From Hyphomicrobiales bacterium (GTDB taxonomy: Bacteria > Pseudomonadota > Alphaproteobacteria > Rhizobiales > Rhizobiaceae), in NCBI GenBank assembly GCA_900473685.1, contig UCNE01000006.1:94152-158151 (forward strand): a DNA stretch of 64,000 bases, in the 5' to 3' direction. The notes under the pieces were generated by a model, which worked only from the letters and a program-made list of their open reading frames with translations, was not told the DNA's origin and made no database searches. Both the position numbers and the translations under genes were made by a program. Shown piece after piece: positions 40,134 to 48,575 of the stretch (position 1 is its first letter; each line of letters begins with the position of its first letter).

Positions 40134-40162
40134 GAAGTAACCCCGATCTTTGACGGAAAACC

Positions 40163-40648
40163 ATGTTTGAACGTTTTCGAACTTTCCTCGATAGCCTGAC
40201 CAGCGGCGGACCGGTCACCATCCAGCCCGGTGATCCCCGCATCGCCATTGCCGCGCTCTGCATCCAGGTAATGGAGGCCGACGGCGAGATCCACGAGAAG
40301 GAGCGCAAGAAAGTGCGCTCGATGGTCAAGGATCATTATCAGCTGGACGACGCGTCGCTCGACGCCTTGATTGCCGCCGGCGAGACCGCCGAAAGCCAGG
40401 CCATCGATTTCTTCCGCTTCACCTCCGACATCAAGCGGCATTTCTCCGAGGAACAGCGGATCGATCTGGTCGGCATGCTGTGGGAAATTGCCTATGCAGA
40501 TGGCAAGCGCAGCGAGATGGAAGATCACGTGATCTGGCGGGTCGCCGATCTCCTTGGCGTGTCGGGCAGGGACCGGATCATCAAACGGCAGGAGGTTGCC
40601 GCCAAACTGGACATCGTGGAGGAGGCCACAGCCCAACAGGAAAAGTGA
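40163..40648 (+). CDS. TerB-like protein
   Basis: A 161-residue soluble helical protein of the TerB/DUF533-like superfamily. The two acidic loops are evident: VMEADGEIHEKERKKVRSMV and IAYADGKRSEMEDHVIWRVADLLG, each with a D-G-E/K-x-x-E pattern that could bind a divalent metal. TerB-like proteins occur in tellurite and stress operons and as stand-alone genes; none of the other ter genes is here, so a tellurite role is not supported. It follows hemY by 29 bases and is followed after one base by the amidotransferase gene. Confidence 0.87.
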   Translation: MFERFRTFLDSLTSGGPVTIQPGDPRIAIAALCIQVMEADGEIHEKERKKVRSMVKDHYQLDDASLDALIAAGETAESQAIDFFRFTSDIKRHFSEEQRIDLVGMLWEIAYADGKRSEMEDHVIWRVADLLGVSGRDRIIKRQEVAAKLDIVEEATAQQEK

Positions 40649-40649
40649 C

Positions 40650-41393
40650 ATGCTTTTCGACGACCGTACCTACTATAAACGCAATACAGGCAAGCCGGTC
40701 CTGATCGTCCTGCATCAGGAACGCTCCAGCCCCGGCCGTGTCGGGCATCTGTTGCTGGAAAAGGGGCTGAGCCTCGATATCCGCCGCCCGGTGCTCGGCG
40801 ATCCCCTGCCCGCGACGCTGGATCAGCATGCCGGTGCCGTCGTTTTCGGCGGGCCGATGAGCGCCAATGACGACGAAGACTATGTCCGCCGCGAGATCGA
40901 CTGGCTGTCGGTACCTCTCACGGAAAACAAGCCCTTCCTCGGCATCTGTCTTGGCGCGCAGATGCTGGTCCGTCATCTCGGCGGCGTGGTCGGCCCGCAT
41001 CATGAAGGCCAAACGGAAATCGGCTGGTATCCGCTTGAGGCGACCGAAAAGGGCCGAGCGCTGATGGAGTGGCCGCCGATGGTCTACCAGTTTCACCGCG
41101 AGGGCTTTGATCTTCCGGCGGGTGCCGAACTGCTTGCGTCCGGCGCCACCTACCCAAACCAGGCCTTCCGCTATGGCGAAAACGCCTGGGGCATCCAGTT
41201 TCACGGCGAACTGACAAGGGTGATGATGCACCGTTGGGTCGTGCATGGGTCGCACCGGTTCGACCTGCCCGGCGCCCAGGTTGGCCGCGCCCATCTGGAA
41301 GGCCGGATGGACTATGATGCGCCGTTGCGCGCCTGGATGGACCAGTTTCTCACCCGCATCTTCCAACGGCAGGGTGAGAAGGTCAAAGTCTGA
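40650..41393 (+). CDS. Class I glutamine amidotransferase-like protein
   Basis: A 247-residue GATase1 protein with the nucleophilic elbow GICLGAQML near residue 96 and a catalytic-type WGIQFHGE near residue 178. Small homologues are often annotated GMP-synthase-like or involved in glutamine-dependent reactions with unknown acceptors. The ATG at 40650, one base after the TerB-like stop, gives MLFDDRTYYKRNTGKPVLIVLHQER; longer in-frame readings overlap TerB. It is the last gene of the hemC-hemD-Mic60-hemY-TerB run; a RIME repeat begins eight bases after its stop. Confidence 0.87.
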   Translation: MLFDDRTYYKRNTGKPVLIVLHQERSSPGRVGHLLLEKGLSLDIRRPVLGDPLPATLDQHAGAVVFGGPMSANDDEDYVRREIDWLSVPLTENKPFLGICLGAQMLVRHLGGVVGPHHEGQTEIGWYPLEATEKGRALMEWPPMVYQFHREGFDLPAGAELLASGATYPNQAFRYGENAWGIQFHGELTRVMMHRWVVHGSHRFDLPGAQVGRAHLEGRMDYDAPLRAWMDQFLTRIFQRQGEKVKV

Positions 41394-41401
41394 AGCTCCC
41401 T

Positions 41402-41524
41402 CTTCTCCCCAGCGGGGAGAAGTGCCGAGCGCATGCGAGGCGATAAGGGGGTGTTTCAGCGCGTTCTGAGCGCACCGCCCCCTCATCCGGCGCTTCGCGC
41501 CACCTTCTCCCCGTCGGGGAGAAG
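41402..41524. repeat. RIME-type intergenic repeat, copy 3
   Basis: A 123-base element with end palindromes cttctccccagcggggagaag (41402-41422) and cttctccccgtcggggagaag (41504-41524). The middle matches copy 1 in order (tgccgagcg...gaggcgat, then ccccctcatccggcgcttcgcgccacc), so it has the same orientation. It lies between two convergent genes, the amidotransferase and the MFS exporter. Confidence 0.85.
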
Positions 41525-41537
41525 GGAAGACGAGCAA

Positions 41538-42785
41538 CTACCTGGAAAGAGAACGATCCGGCGCATCGAGCGAATCGATCTTACGCAGCTCCGGAAAACC
41601 GAGCGCCCAGATGACGGCGACCGCCAGCGTACCAACACCGCCGATGACGACGGCCGGCACCGCGCCGATAAAATGCGCCATCGTTCCGGCGCGGAATTCA
41701 CCCAGTTCGTTGGACGCCCCGACAAACACCATGTTGACCGCATTGACCCGGCCACGCACGGCATCCGGCGTCCACAGCGCAATCAGTGTTTCGCGCACAT
41801 AGACCGAGATCATGTCCGCCCCGCCCATCAGCATCAAGGCTGCGATCGATAGCCAGGCGACATGCGACAGGCCGAAAACCACTGTGCCGAGACCGAACAA
41901 CGCCACACCTGCAAACATCAGCCGGCCGGCATTGTGACGGATCGGGTAGGCGGCCAGGGTCACGGCCACGAGGATGGCGCCGATGCCGGGCGCCGCACGC
42001 AACATCCCCAGGCCAAGCGGCCCGAGCACCAGGATTTCACTGGCGAACACCGGCATCAGCGCCACGGCGCCGCCGAGCAGCACGGCAAACAGGTCGAGCG
42101 AGATGGCTCCCAAAACGATCTTTTCCGTGCGGATGAACCTGAAACCGGCCAGCACCGAGGTCCAATCGCGCGGTTCGCTGAGGCTATGCTGCGCCGGCTT
42201 TGCGATCATGAAGATGAGAATGGAGGCAAGGACAAGAAAAACCAGCGCTACAGAATAGGCAACCAGAGCGCTGAGGCCATAGAGCAGACCGCCGGCCACC
42301 GGCCCGAGGATCGCCGCCGTCTGCCAGGACGACGAATTCCAGGCAATGGCGTTCGCCAGGTCCTTGGCCGGAACCAGGTTCGGCGCCAGCGATTGCACGG
42401 CCGGCGCCATGAAGGCGCGCTCGATACCGAACACGATCAGGATGGCAAACACCGGCCAGGGCGAAAAAGCATCGGCAATCGTCAACCCCAGCAGGGCCGC
42501 CGCGCAAAATGCGCTGATGATCATGCAGATCGAAACGATCATCCGCCGCGAGTGCCTATCAGCCACATGTCCGGTGACGAGGATCAGCAGCAGCGACGGC
42601 AGGAACTGAAACAGGCCGATCAGGCCGAGATAGAGCGTGTTCTGCGTCTGCTCGTACATCTGCCATCCCACCGAGACGCTGATGATCTGGATAGCGAAGG
42701 ACGCGAGGAAGCGGGCAAAGAAGAAACGGGCGTAGGAGACATGCCGGAACGCGGCGAACCGGTCAGCATCCTGATGAACGGACAT
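41538..42785 (-). CDS. MFS transporter, EntS-like
   Basis: A 415-residue major-facilitator protein with about 12 membrane segments, of the MFS_3/EntS-like group that includes siderophore and drug exporters. A conserved loop DRHSRRMIVSICMIISAF after the second helix matches the motif-A type, and the N-terminus (FAAFRHVSYARFFFARFLASFAIQIISVSVGWQMYE) is characteristic. No siderophore genes lie nearby, so the substrate is unknown. It is on the minus strand, divergent from YggT. Confidence 0.87.
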   Translation of the reverse strand: MSVHQDADRFAAFRHVSYARFFFARFLASFAIQIISVSVGWQMYEQTQNTLYLGLIGLFQFLPSLLLILVTGHVADRHSRRMIVSICMIISAFCAAALLGLTIADAFSPWPVFAILIVFGIERAFMAPAVQSLAPNLVPAKDLANAIAWNSSSWQTAAILGPVAGGLLYGLSALVAYSVALVFLVLASILIFMIAKPAQHSLSEPRDWTSVLAGFRFIRTEKIVLGAISLDLFAVLLGGAVALMPVFASEILVLGPLGLGMLRAAPGIGAILVAVTLAAYPIRHNAGRLMFAGVALFGLGTVVFGLSHVAWLSIAALMLMGGADMISVYVRETLIALWTPDAVRGRVNAVNMVFVGASNELGEFRAGTMAHFIGAVPAVVIGGVGTLAVAVIWALGFPELRKIDSLDAPDRSLSR

Positions 42786-42914
42786 ACGGCAATCTTCCCG
42801 GACAACGGCAGTTATCCCGCCGTATTAAACATGTTTGGCCCATCGCGAAAGCTCGGACTTGCCGGTTTAGCCGTCAATGTCTACATGTCTGTCAATAACG
42901 AATTGGAGACCGGC

Positions 42915-43208
42915 ATGCTTGCTGTCATTGCGACCCTGAATTTCATCATCAACATTGCGTGGTTCCTGGTCATCGCCTCGGCCATCTTTTCCTGGCTCTA
43001 CGCCTTCAACGTCATCAACGTGAACAACAATGCCATCAACATGATCGGCCGTTCGCTCTACCAGCTGACGGAACCGCTCTATCGTCCGATCCGCAACGTC
43101 CTGCCCAATATGGGCGGCGTCGACCTGTCGCCACTGGTGGTCTTGGTCATCCTCTATTTCCTCTGGTATTTCCTCAACACCACTGTCGCCGCAGCGTTGC
43201 TCAGCTAA
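42915..43208 (+). CDS. YggT family membrane protein
   Basis: A 97-residue inner-membrane protein with two helices of the YggT type (about residues 5-31 and 73-95). The first carries SWLYAFNVI, and the loop NMIGRSLYQLTEPLYRPIRNVLPNMGGVDLSPLVVL holds the family motif TEPxYxPxRxxxP. The ATG at 42915 is preceded by GGAGA; a longer start at 42885 is possible but without a ribosome site. YggT proteins are implicated in osmotic or turgor functions. A strong terminator follows. Confidence 0.93.
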   Translation: MLAVIATLNFIINIAWFLVIASAIFSWLYAFNVINVNNNAINMIGRSLYQLTEPLYRPIRNVLPNMGGVDLSPLVVLVILYFLWYFLNTTVAAALLS

Positions 43209-43249
43209 ACGCTGCCGGCCTTCGGGCTCATCGCTTGAATGATCGAAAA

Positions 43250-43290
43250 CAAAAAACCTCCGGATCAGCCTGATCCGGAGGTTTTCTTTT
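43250..43290. terminator. Strong, probably bidirectional terminator after yggT
   Basis: A 13-base-pair stem (acctccggatcag / ctgatccggaggt) with a one-base centre is flanked by an A-run on the left (aaaacaaaaaa) and TTTTCTTTT on the right. It lies 47 bases after the yggT stop. On the other strand it faces the end of the ppa gene region, so it may serve both. Confidence 0.9.
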
Positions 43291-43317
43291 GTAGAATGTC
43301 GAAACCTTGCACTCCCT

Positions 43318-43412
43318 CTTTTCCCCACCGGGGAGAAGGTGGCCCATAGGGCCGAATGAGGGGGCCACACGCCCAGAATTCGCGAAAAGCCCCTACCCCG
43401 CTGGGTAGAAAG
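43318..43412. repeat. RIME-type intergenic repeat, copy 4 (degenerate, shortened)
   Basis: A 95-base version: cttttccccaccggggagaag (43318-43338) at the left, gtggcccatagggccgaatgaggggg in the middle, and ctaccccgctgggtagaaag at the right. The middle part is shortened and both palindromes have substitutions, unlike the other copies. It lies between yggT and the ppa stop. Confidence 0.75.
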
Positions 43413-43428
43413 CATTCACCGCGAACTG

Positions 43429-43962
43429 TTACTTCTCAGCCTTGGCGCGCTCGACGGCTTCGAGGATCAGCTTCTGTGCAACCGTGGCATCCTTCCAGCC
43501 AAAAATCTTCACCCACTTGCCGGGCTCCAGATCCTTGTAGTGCTCGAAGAAGTGCTCGATCTGCTGCAGGGTGATTTCCGGCAGGTCGGTGTAATCCTTC
43601 ACCTTGTCGTAGCGCTTGGTCAGGTGATAGTTCGGCACGGCGACGATCTTTTCGTCCTTGCCGGAATTGTCTTCCATCATCAGGACACCGATCGGGCGCA
43701 CGTTGATGACGCAGCCCGGAACCAGCGGACGGGTCGAGGCGATCAGCACGTCGATCGGATCACCGTCTTCCGACAGTGTGTGCGGTACGAAGCCGTAATT
43801 GCCCGGATAGGTCATCGGCGTGTAGAGGAAACGGTCGACGACCAGCGTGCCGGCTTCCTTGTCCATTTCATACTTGATCGGATGGCCGCCAACCGGAACC
43901 TCGACGATCACGTTGATATCTTCCGGCGGATTCTTGCCAATCGAAATTGCATCAATACGCAT
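43429..43962 (-). CDS. ppa: Inorganic pyrophosphatase
   Basis: A 177-residue class A pyrophosphatase that hydrolyses PPi to drive biosynthesis. The N-terminus [23 protein letters not shown], the GNYGFVP block and the metal-binding [10 protein letters not shown] are intact. I chose the ATG at 43962 because GGGGGAAAA lies before it. It is monocistronic by position: neighbours on both sides face the other way or are separated by repeats. Confidence 0.97.
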   Translation of the reverse strand: MRIDAISIGKNPPEDINVIVEVPVGGHPIKYEMDKEAGTLVVDRFLYTPMTYPGNYGFVPHTLSEDGDPIDVLIASTRPLVPGCVINVRPIGVLMMEDNSGKDEKIVAVPNYHLTKRYDKVKDYTDLPEITLQQIEHFFEHYKDLEPGKWVKIFGWKDATVAQKLILEAVERAKAEK

Positions 43963-44114
43963 GAGTTTTCCCCCAAGGGCCAGTTTTTCGGATGGCAAGT
44001 CCGATAAAGGGAAACATGACGCAGCGCAACATTACTTTCGTTTTCGTCCGAAAAATGCGACGTTTCAGCGAATAGTCATGCAGGATGGGACGTCTATCTG
44101 CAGGAGGAACTCCA

Positions 44115-44729
44115 ATGAAACAGTTCGCCTATGCCATACCGTTTCTGATGCCATTTTCGATGGCGGCCGGCCCGGCCCACGCCAATGACAGCGCGTATAC
44201 GGACCTCGATACCGATCGCTGCAAAGCCCTCTGGCTGGAAGATACGGAAAGCGGCGGCGTTTCGCTGCGCTGCAAGGGGTTCAAGGAATATGCCGTCTAT
44301 TTCAAGGAGAGCGATCTGCGCCAGAGCATCCTCTACGGCCCCGTCAACGATACCTATATCAACGACGTCTTCGAAAGCTTCGAGCCGTTCAACAATGCGA
44401 CGCGCAAGATCGAATGGCGGCTTGGTGCGGACGGCAAGCCGGTGGCGACGATCGTGCGCTGGTTCCTGGACAACATCGATCCGGTCAACTTCGAACCGTC
44501 ACCGAAATTGAAAGGCCAGGTTCTCGTCGTCTCGAAAGTGGCGGGTGATGCCGGACAAGGCTGTATCGTCGGCTATGTCGATGCTTTGGCCAATCCCGAG
44601 CCGAACGCGCTAGCCCGGAAGATCGCCGACACCAAAACAGAGGCCTTCGTCTGCGGCCGCCACATGGCCGCCTATCACGGCATTCGCGGTCCAACGGCGG
44701 CAGAGCCGACACACGTCTTTCCCGACTGA
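44115..44729 (+). CDS. Secreted protein of unknown function
   Basis: A 204-residue exported protein. AGGAGGAACTCCA before the ATG at 44115 is a strong ribosome site, and MKQFAYAIPFLMPFSMAAGPAHAND is a signal peptide with cleavage after AHA near residue 23. The mature domain contains four cysteines (RCKAL, LRCKG, QGCIVG, FVCGRH), and a strand-rich body with FKEYAVYFKESDLRQSILYGP. I recognise no family; similar predicted proteins occur in Rhizobiaceae. It is a single gene. Confidence 0.78.
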   Translation: MKQFAYAIPFLMPFSMAAGPAHANDSAYTDLDTDRCKALWLEDTESGGVSLRCKGFKEYAVYFKESDLRQSILYGPVNDTYINDVFESFEPFNNATRKIEWRLGADGKPVATIVRWFLDNIDPVNFEPSPKLKGQVLVVSKVAGDAGQGCIVGYVDALANPEPNALARKIADTKTEAFVCGRHMAAYHGIRGPTAAEPTHVFPD

Positions 44730-44768
44730 GCCGGCGCATATTGCGCAGACGCAGTCACAGCGAACGCA

Positions 44769-45275
44769 TCAATCCCAGATATAGCCGATCTTCTTCAGGT
44801 TCTTTTCGCCGAAATCTTCCATGCCCTCGCAGATGTCGCGGCCGCCTGCCATGCGAAAGAAGCGGTCGGCATGGTGGCTGTCTTCCAGGCACCAGACCAC
44901 GAGGCCCTGGCAACCGAGCGATTTCAGCAGGTTCTTGGCTTCGCCGAACAGGATGCGGCCAAGCCCGATGCCCTGATATTCAGGCCGCAGGTAGATTTCA
45001 TAAACCTCGCCTTCCTGCGGTAGCGACCGGGACCGGTTGAGGCCAAGCGTAGCGTAACCCGCAATCACGCCCGCCACTTCGACGACCAGCAGTGTCGAGG
45101 GTCCGCGCGTGGCCTTGCGCCACCACGCGTGATCGCGCCGGTGAACCATCTGGGTCAGCGGCTTGTGCGGAATGAGCCCCCCATAGGCCTGCAGCCACGA
45201 GACGCGATGCACATCCGAAATGGACATGGCGTCCCTCGGCTCGCCCGGACGCACCTCGATCGATAGTGTTTTCAT
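44769..45275 (-). CDS. GNAT family N-acetyltransferase
   Basis: A 168-residue acetyltransferase of the GNAT fold. Motif A is visible as VYEIYLRPEYQGIGLGRILFGEAKNLL, with the pyrophosphate-binding QGIGLG, and the C-terminal WCLEDSHHADRFFRMAGGRD is the typical last helix-strand. The protein starts MKTLSIEVRPGEPRDAMSI. The acceptor is unknown. Confidence 0.88.
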   Translation of the reverse strand: MKTLSIEVRPGEPRDAMSISDVHRVSWLQAYGGLIPHKPLTQMVHRRDHAWWRKATRGPSTLLVVEVAGVIAGYATLGLNRSRSLPQEGEVYEIYLRPEYQGIGLGRILFGEAKNLLKSLGCQGLVVWCLEDSHHADRFFRMAGGRDICEGMEDFGEKNLKKIGYIWD

Positions 45276-45793
45276 AACGCGACTCTAGACCCGTGCCGGA
45301 CAAACAGGAATCCCGTCCAAGCCCTGTCTTTAACTAACTCACAGGCAACTTATGGGGACAAGCATGCAAAGTTAACGCTTTTTTAACTTTTCCGGCAAGC
45401 GGCATTCATCGCGGCACACAAGTTTTGGCTTCAAGCCCGGCCTCTAACACCCGGGCAGTTTTCTCTTTTTTGCGAATGACGATGATTCGATCCGGCCTGT
45501 AATGGCCCGATTTTGCCCCTTGCGCTGCAAACCGGGATCCAAACGCACAAAAATGCTCACGGCCACAGAATATGGCAGCGCAGCATGGAACCTTTTCATC
45601 AGGCGCGCGTTTGAGAACGTCTGGATATGCGCATTCGCACAAATCGGGACTGCCGCGGCCACTTCTTCGGCCCCGGATCTTAACGGCAAGTAGGGCGGTT
45701 CGAATTCTGGTCAAGCTCCAGGCGGCGGAAATCCCGAAACACCTATCGACCTATTGTTCAGCGGCACCCCTTGTGCCCGTCATGGAGTAGCCG
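45276..45793. other. Long non-coding leader region before rpoH2
   Basis: A 518-base stretch without a gene I can support, AT-rich at 45325-45395. It contains a terminator-like hairpin on the plus strand at about 45435-45471 and ends in the rpoH2 leader. No ribosome site precedes any of its short open frames. It may hold a small RNA gene ending at that hairpin or a long 5' leader of rpoH2. Confidence 0.5.
45435..45471 (+). terminator. Terminator-like hairpin inside the rpoH2 upstream region
   Basis: A six-base-pair stem (gcccgg / ccgggc) with a 10-base loop is followed by agTTTTCTCTTTTTT on the plus strand. No plus-strand gene ends before it; the GNAT gene on the left is on the minus strand. 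It could end a small transcript or attenuate a long rpoH2 leader. Confidence 0.5.
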
Positions 45794-46660
<867 letters not shown>

Positions 46661-46683
46661 CGAAATGGCAGGCTAAGCACAAG

Positions 46684-46715
46684 AACCGGATGAAAAACGT
46701 CATCCGGTTTTTTTT
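46684..46715 (+). terminator. Rho-independent terminator of rpoH2
   Basis: A ten-base-pair stem (aaccggatga / tcatccggtt) with a five-base loop is followed by a run of T's reaching 46715 (ttttttttgc). It lies 24 bases after the rpoH2 stop, so rpoH2 is probably monocistronic. Confidence 0.93.
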
Positions 46716-46863
46716 GCGCCAGGATGAACCGTTTGAGCACGCCGGCGGAGTAATGTTCTGCGACGGCGGTCATGGGCGGTTTACCTTTCAGAGCTAATAC
46801 TTCAAACACGCGGTATTTGCGCCGATGACGCAAATTGCTCCCAGCTCGCTTTCAGGTGGCCTA

Positions 46864-48336
46864 ATGCACGAGACATTCGATTCCGGCGTCTTCAACCTCG
46901 CGCCGATTGCCATGTGGATCGAGGATTTCAGCGAAGTGAAGGCCCTTTTCGACGCGTGGCGCAGGCAAGGCGTCACCGACATCCGGGTATTCCTACGAGA
47001 CGATACATCGCGCATCGCCGAATGCTCCAGGCTGATCCGCGTGCTGGATGTCAACAGGAAGACGCTTGAGCTGTTCGAGGCCGATGACGTCGATCATCTT
47101 CGGGCCGGTGTTGCGCAGATCTTTCGCGACGACATGCTCGAAACTCATATCAACGAATTGGCCGCCCTTTTCGACGGTCAGCAAACGTTCTCCAGCACCA
47201 CCGTCAACTACACACTCTCCGGCCGCCGTCTCGATATCCAGCTGCGTGGCGCGGTCATGCCGGGTCACGAAGGCTCCCTCGGCATGGTGCTCCTGACGAC
47301 GGAAGACATCACCACGCGGGAAGATGCGCGCCGGGCGGAAATCGCACAGCGGCTTTATGCAGAAGGCATCTTCGAGTATTCACCCGTGTCGCTGTGGATC
47401 GAGGATTTCAGCCGCATCAAGGCTCTGATCGAGGATATCCGCGCACGCGGCATCACCGATTTCCGGACATTCATGGACGTCGATCCGGAATTCGTCACTC
47501 AGTGCATGAGCGAAATCCGCGTCATCGACGTCAACCAGGCGACGCTCGATCTGTTCTGCGCTCCGGACCGCATGACGCTGCTTCAGCGGTTGAGCGATAT
47601 CTTCCGTGGCGATATGGAAAAACCGTTCCGCGAGCAGCTCATCGAGCTTTGGAACGGCAACCTGTTCCATCACCGCGAGATCGTCAACTACGCGCTGGAT
47701 GGTTCCGAGCGGCATATATTACTGCATTTTTCCGTCTTTCCCGGCCACGAAAACGACTGGTCCCGTGTTCAGGTGGCGCTCGCCGATATTACCGCGCGCA
47801 AGAAGGCCGAAGCCTATCTCGAATATCTCGGCAAGCACGATGTCCTGACGAAACTCTACAATCGCGCCTTCTATGCCGACGAGATCAACCGGCTGGAGCG
47901 GAAATCGCTGCGCCCGGTTTCAGCGATCATCATTGATCTCAACGGCCTGAAGGAAGCCAACGACCAGCTTGGCCACGACGCTGGCGACGCGTTGTTGCGG
48001 CGGTTCGGGGAAATCCTCAACGGCGCGGTCTCGCAGCCCAACCATGCAGCCCGGATTGGCGGCGACGAGTTCGCCGTTCTGATGCCAGGCGCGGACATCA
48101 AGGCAGCAGGCGCAATGATGGAGACCATCAACGAGCTCCTGAAGATCAACAACCAGTTCTATTCGAGCGCGCCCCTCACCATGTCCTTCGGCGTCGCGAC
48201 CAGCGAACAGGGTGAATCCATGGAAGCGCTTGTCCAGCGGGCGGATACCCTGATGTACGAACACAAGAGAGCCTATTACGAAACCAGGAGCACGCTGGGC
48301 GTGACCGGCGGACGCATTGCCCGCCGGACATCGTAA
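46864..48336 (+). CDS. Diguanylate cyclase with two tandem PAS-like sensor modules
   Basis: A 490-residue cytoplasmic c-di-GMP synthase. Two related sensor modules come first: one starts LAPIAMWIEDFSEVKALFDA, the second SPVSLWIEDFSRIKALIED about 170 residues later, so this part arose by duplication. Both end with a PAS-like strand (SLGMVLLTTEDIT and WSRVQVALADIT). The C-terminal GGDEF domain has an intact active motif, RIGGDEFAVLM, and LGHDAGDALLRRFGEIL. There is no membrane segment. I preferred the ATG at 46864, with AGGTGG just before it; an ATG at 46825 would add 13 residues without a ribosome site. Confidence 0.9.
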   Translation: MHETFDSGVFNLAPIAMWIEDFSEVKALFDAWRRQGVTDIRVFLRDDTSRIAECSRLIRVLDVNRKTLELFEADDVDHLRAGVAQIFRDDMLETHINELAALFDGQQTFSSTTVNYTLSGRRLDIQLRGAVMPGHEGSLGMVLLTTEDITTREDARRAEIAQRLYAEGIFEYSPVSLWIEDFSRIKALIEDIRARGITDFRTFMDVDPEFVTQCMSEIRVIDVNQATLDLFCAPDRMTLLQRLSDIFRGDMEKPFREQLIELWNGNLFHHREIVNYALDGSERHILLHFSVFPGHENDWSRVQVALADITARKKAEAYLEYLGKHDVLTKLYNRAFYADEINRLERKSLRPVSAIIIDLNGLKEANDQLGHDAGDALLRRFGEILNGAVSQPNHAARIGGDEFAVLMPGADIKAAGAMMETINELLKINNQFYSSAPLTMSFGVATSEQGESMEALVQRADTLMYEHKRAYYETRSTLGVTGGRIARRTS

Positions 48337-48575
48337 CGAACAGCGACGCCGCACCAGTTGCGCAATGATTCCAGCCTCGAAAGCGAAAGTTAACGAAGAC
48401 CCAAACAATCCACCTCAACTTTAAGTGTATATTAATTCAATTTTAATGATCATCGGCCGCTCGCTCACTCTCCCGTTGGCTTCCGCCTCCACAGCGTGCA
48501 CGTTTCCCTTCCAGCGCAGCAAGGAGAGCCGTTCAGGGCTCGCCTCCACCGGCGCGTGGATGGGGATCGTTCGGA

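Noticed and set aside
40163..40648. TerB-like gene as part of a tellurite or phage-resistance ter operon
   Set aside because: No other ter genes are present, and it belongs to the hemC-hemY run.
45432..45714. Short frames in the rpoH2 upstream region as genes
   Set aside because: No ribosome sites and no coding-like composition; the region reads better as non-coding with a terminator-like hairpin.
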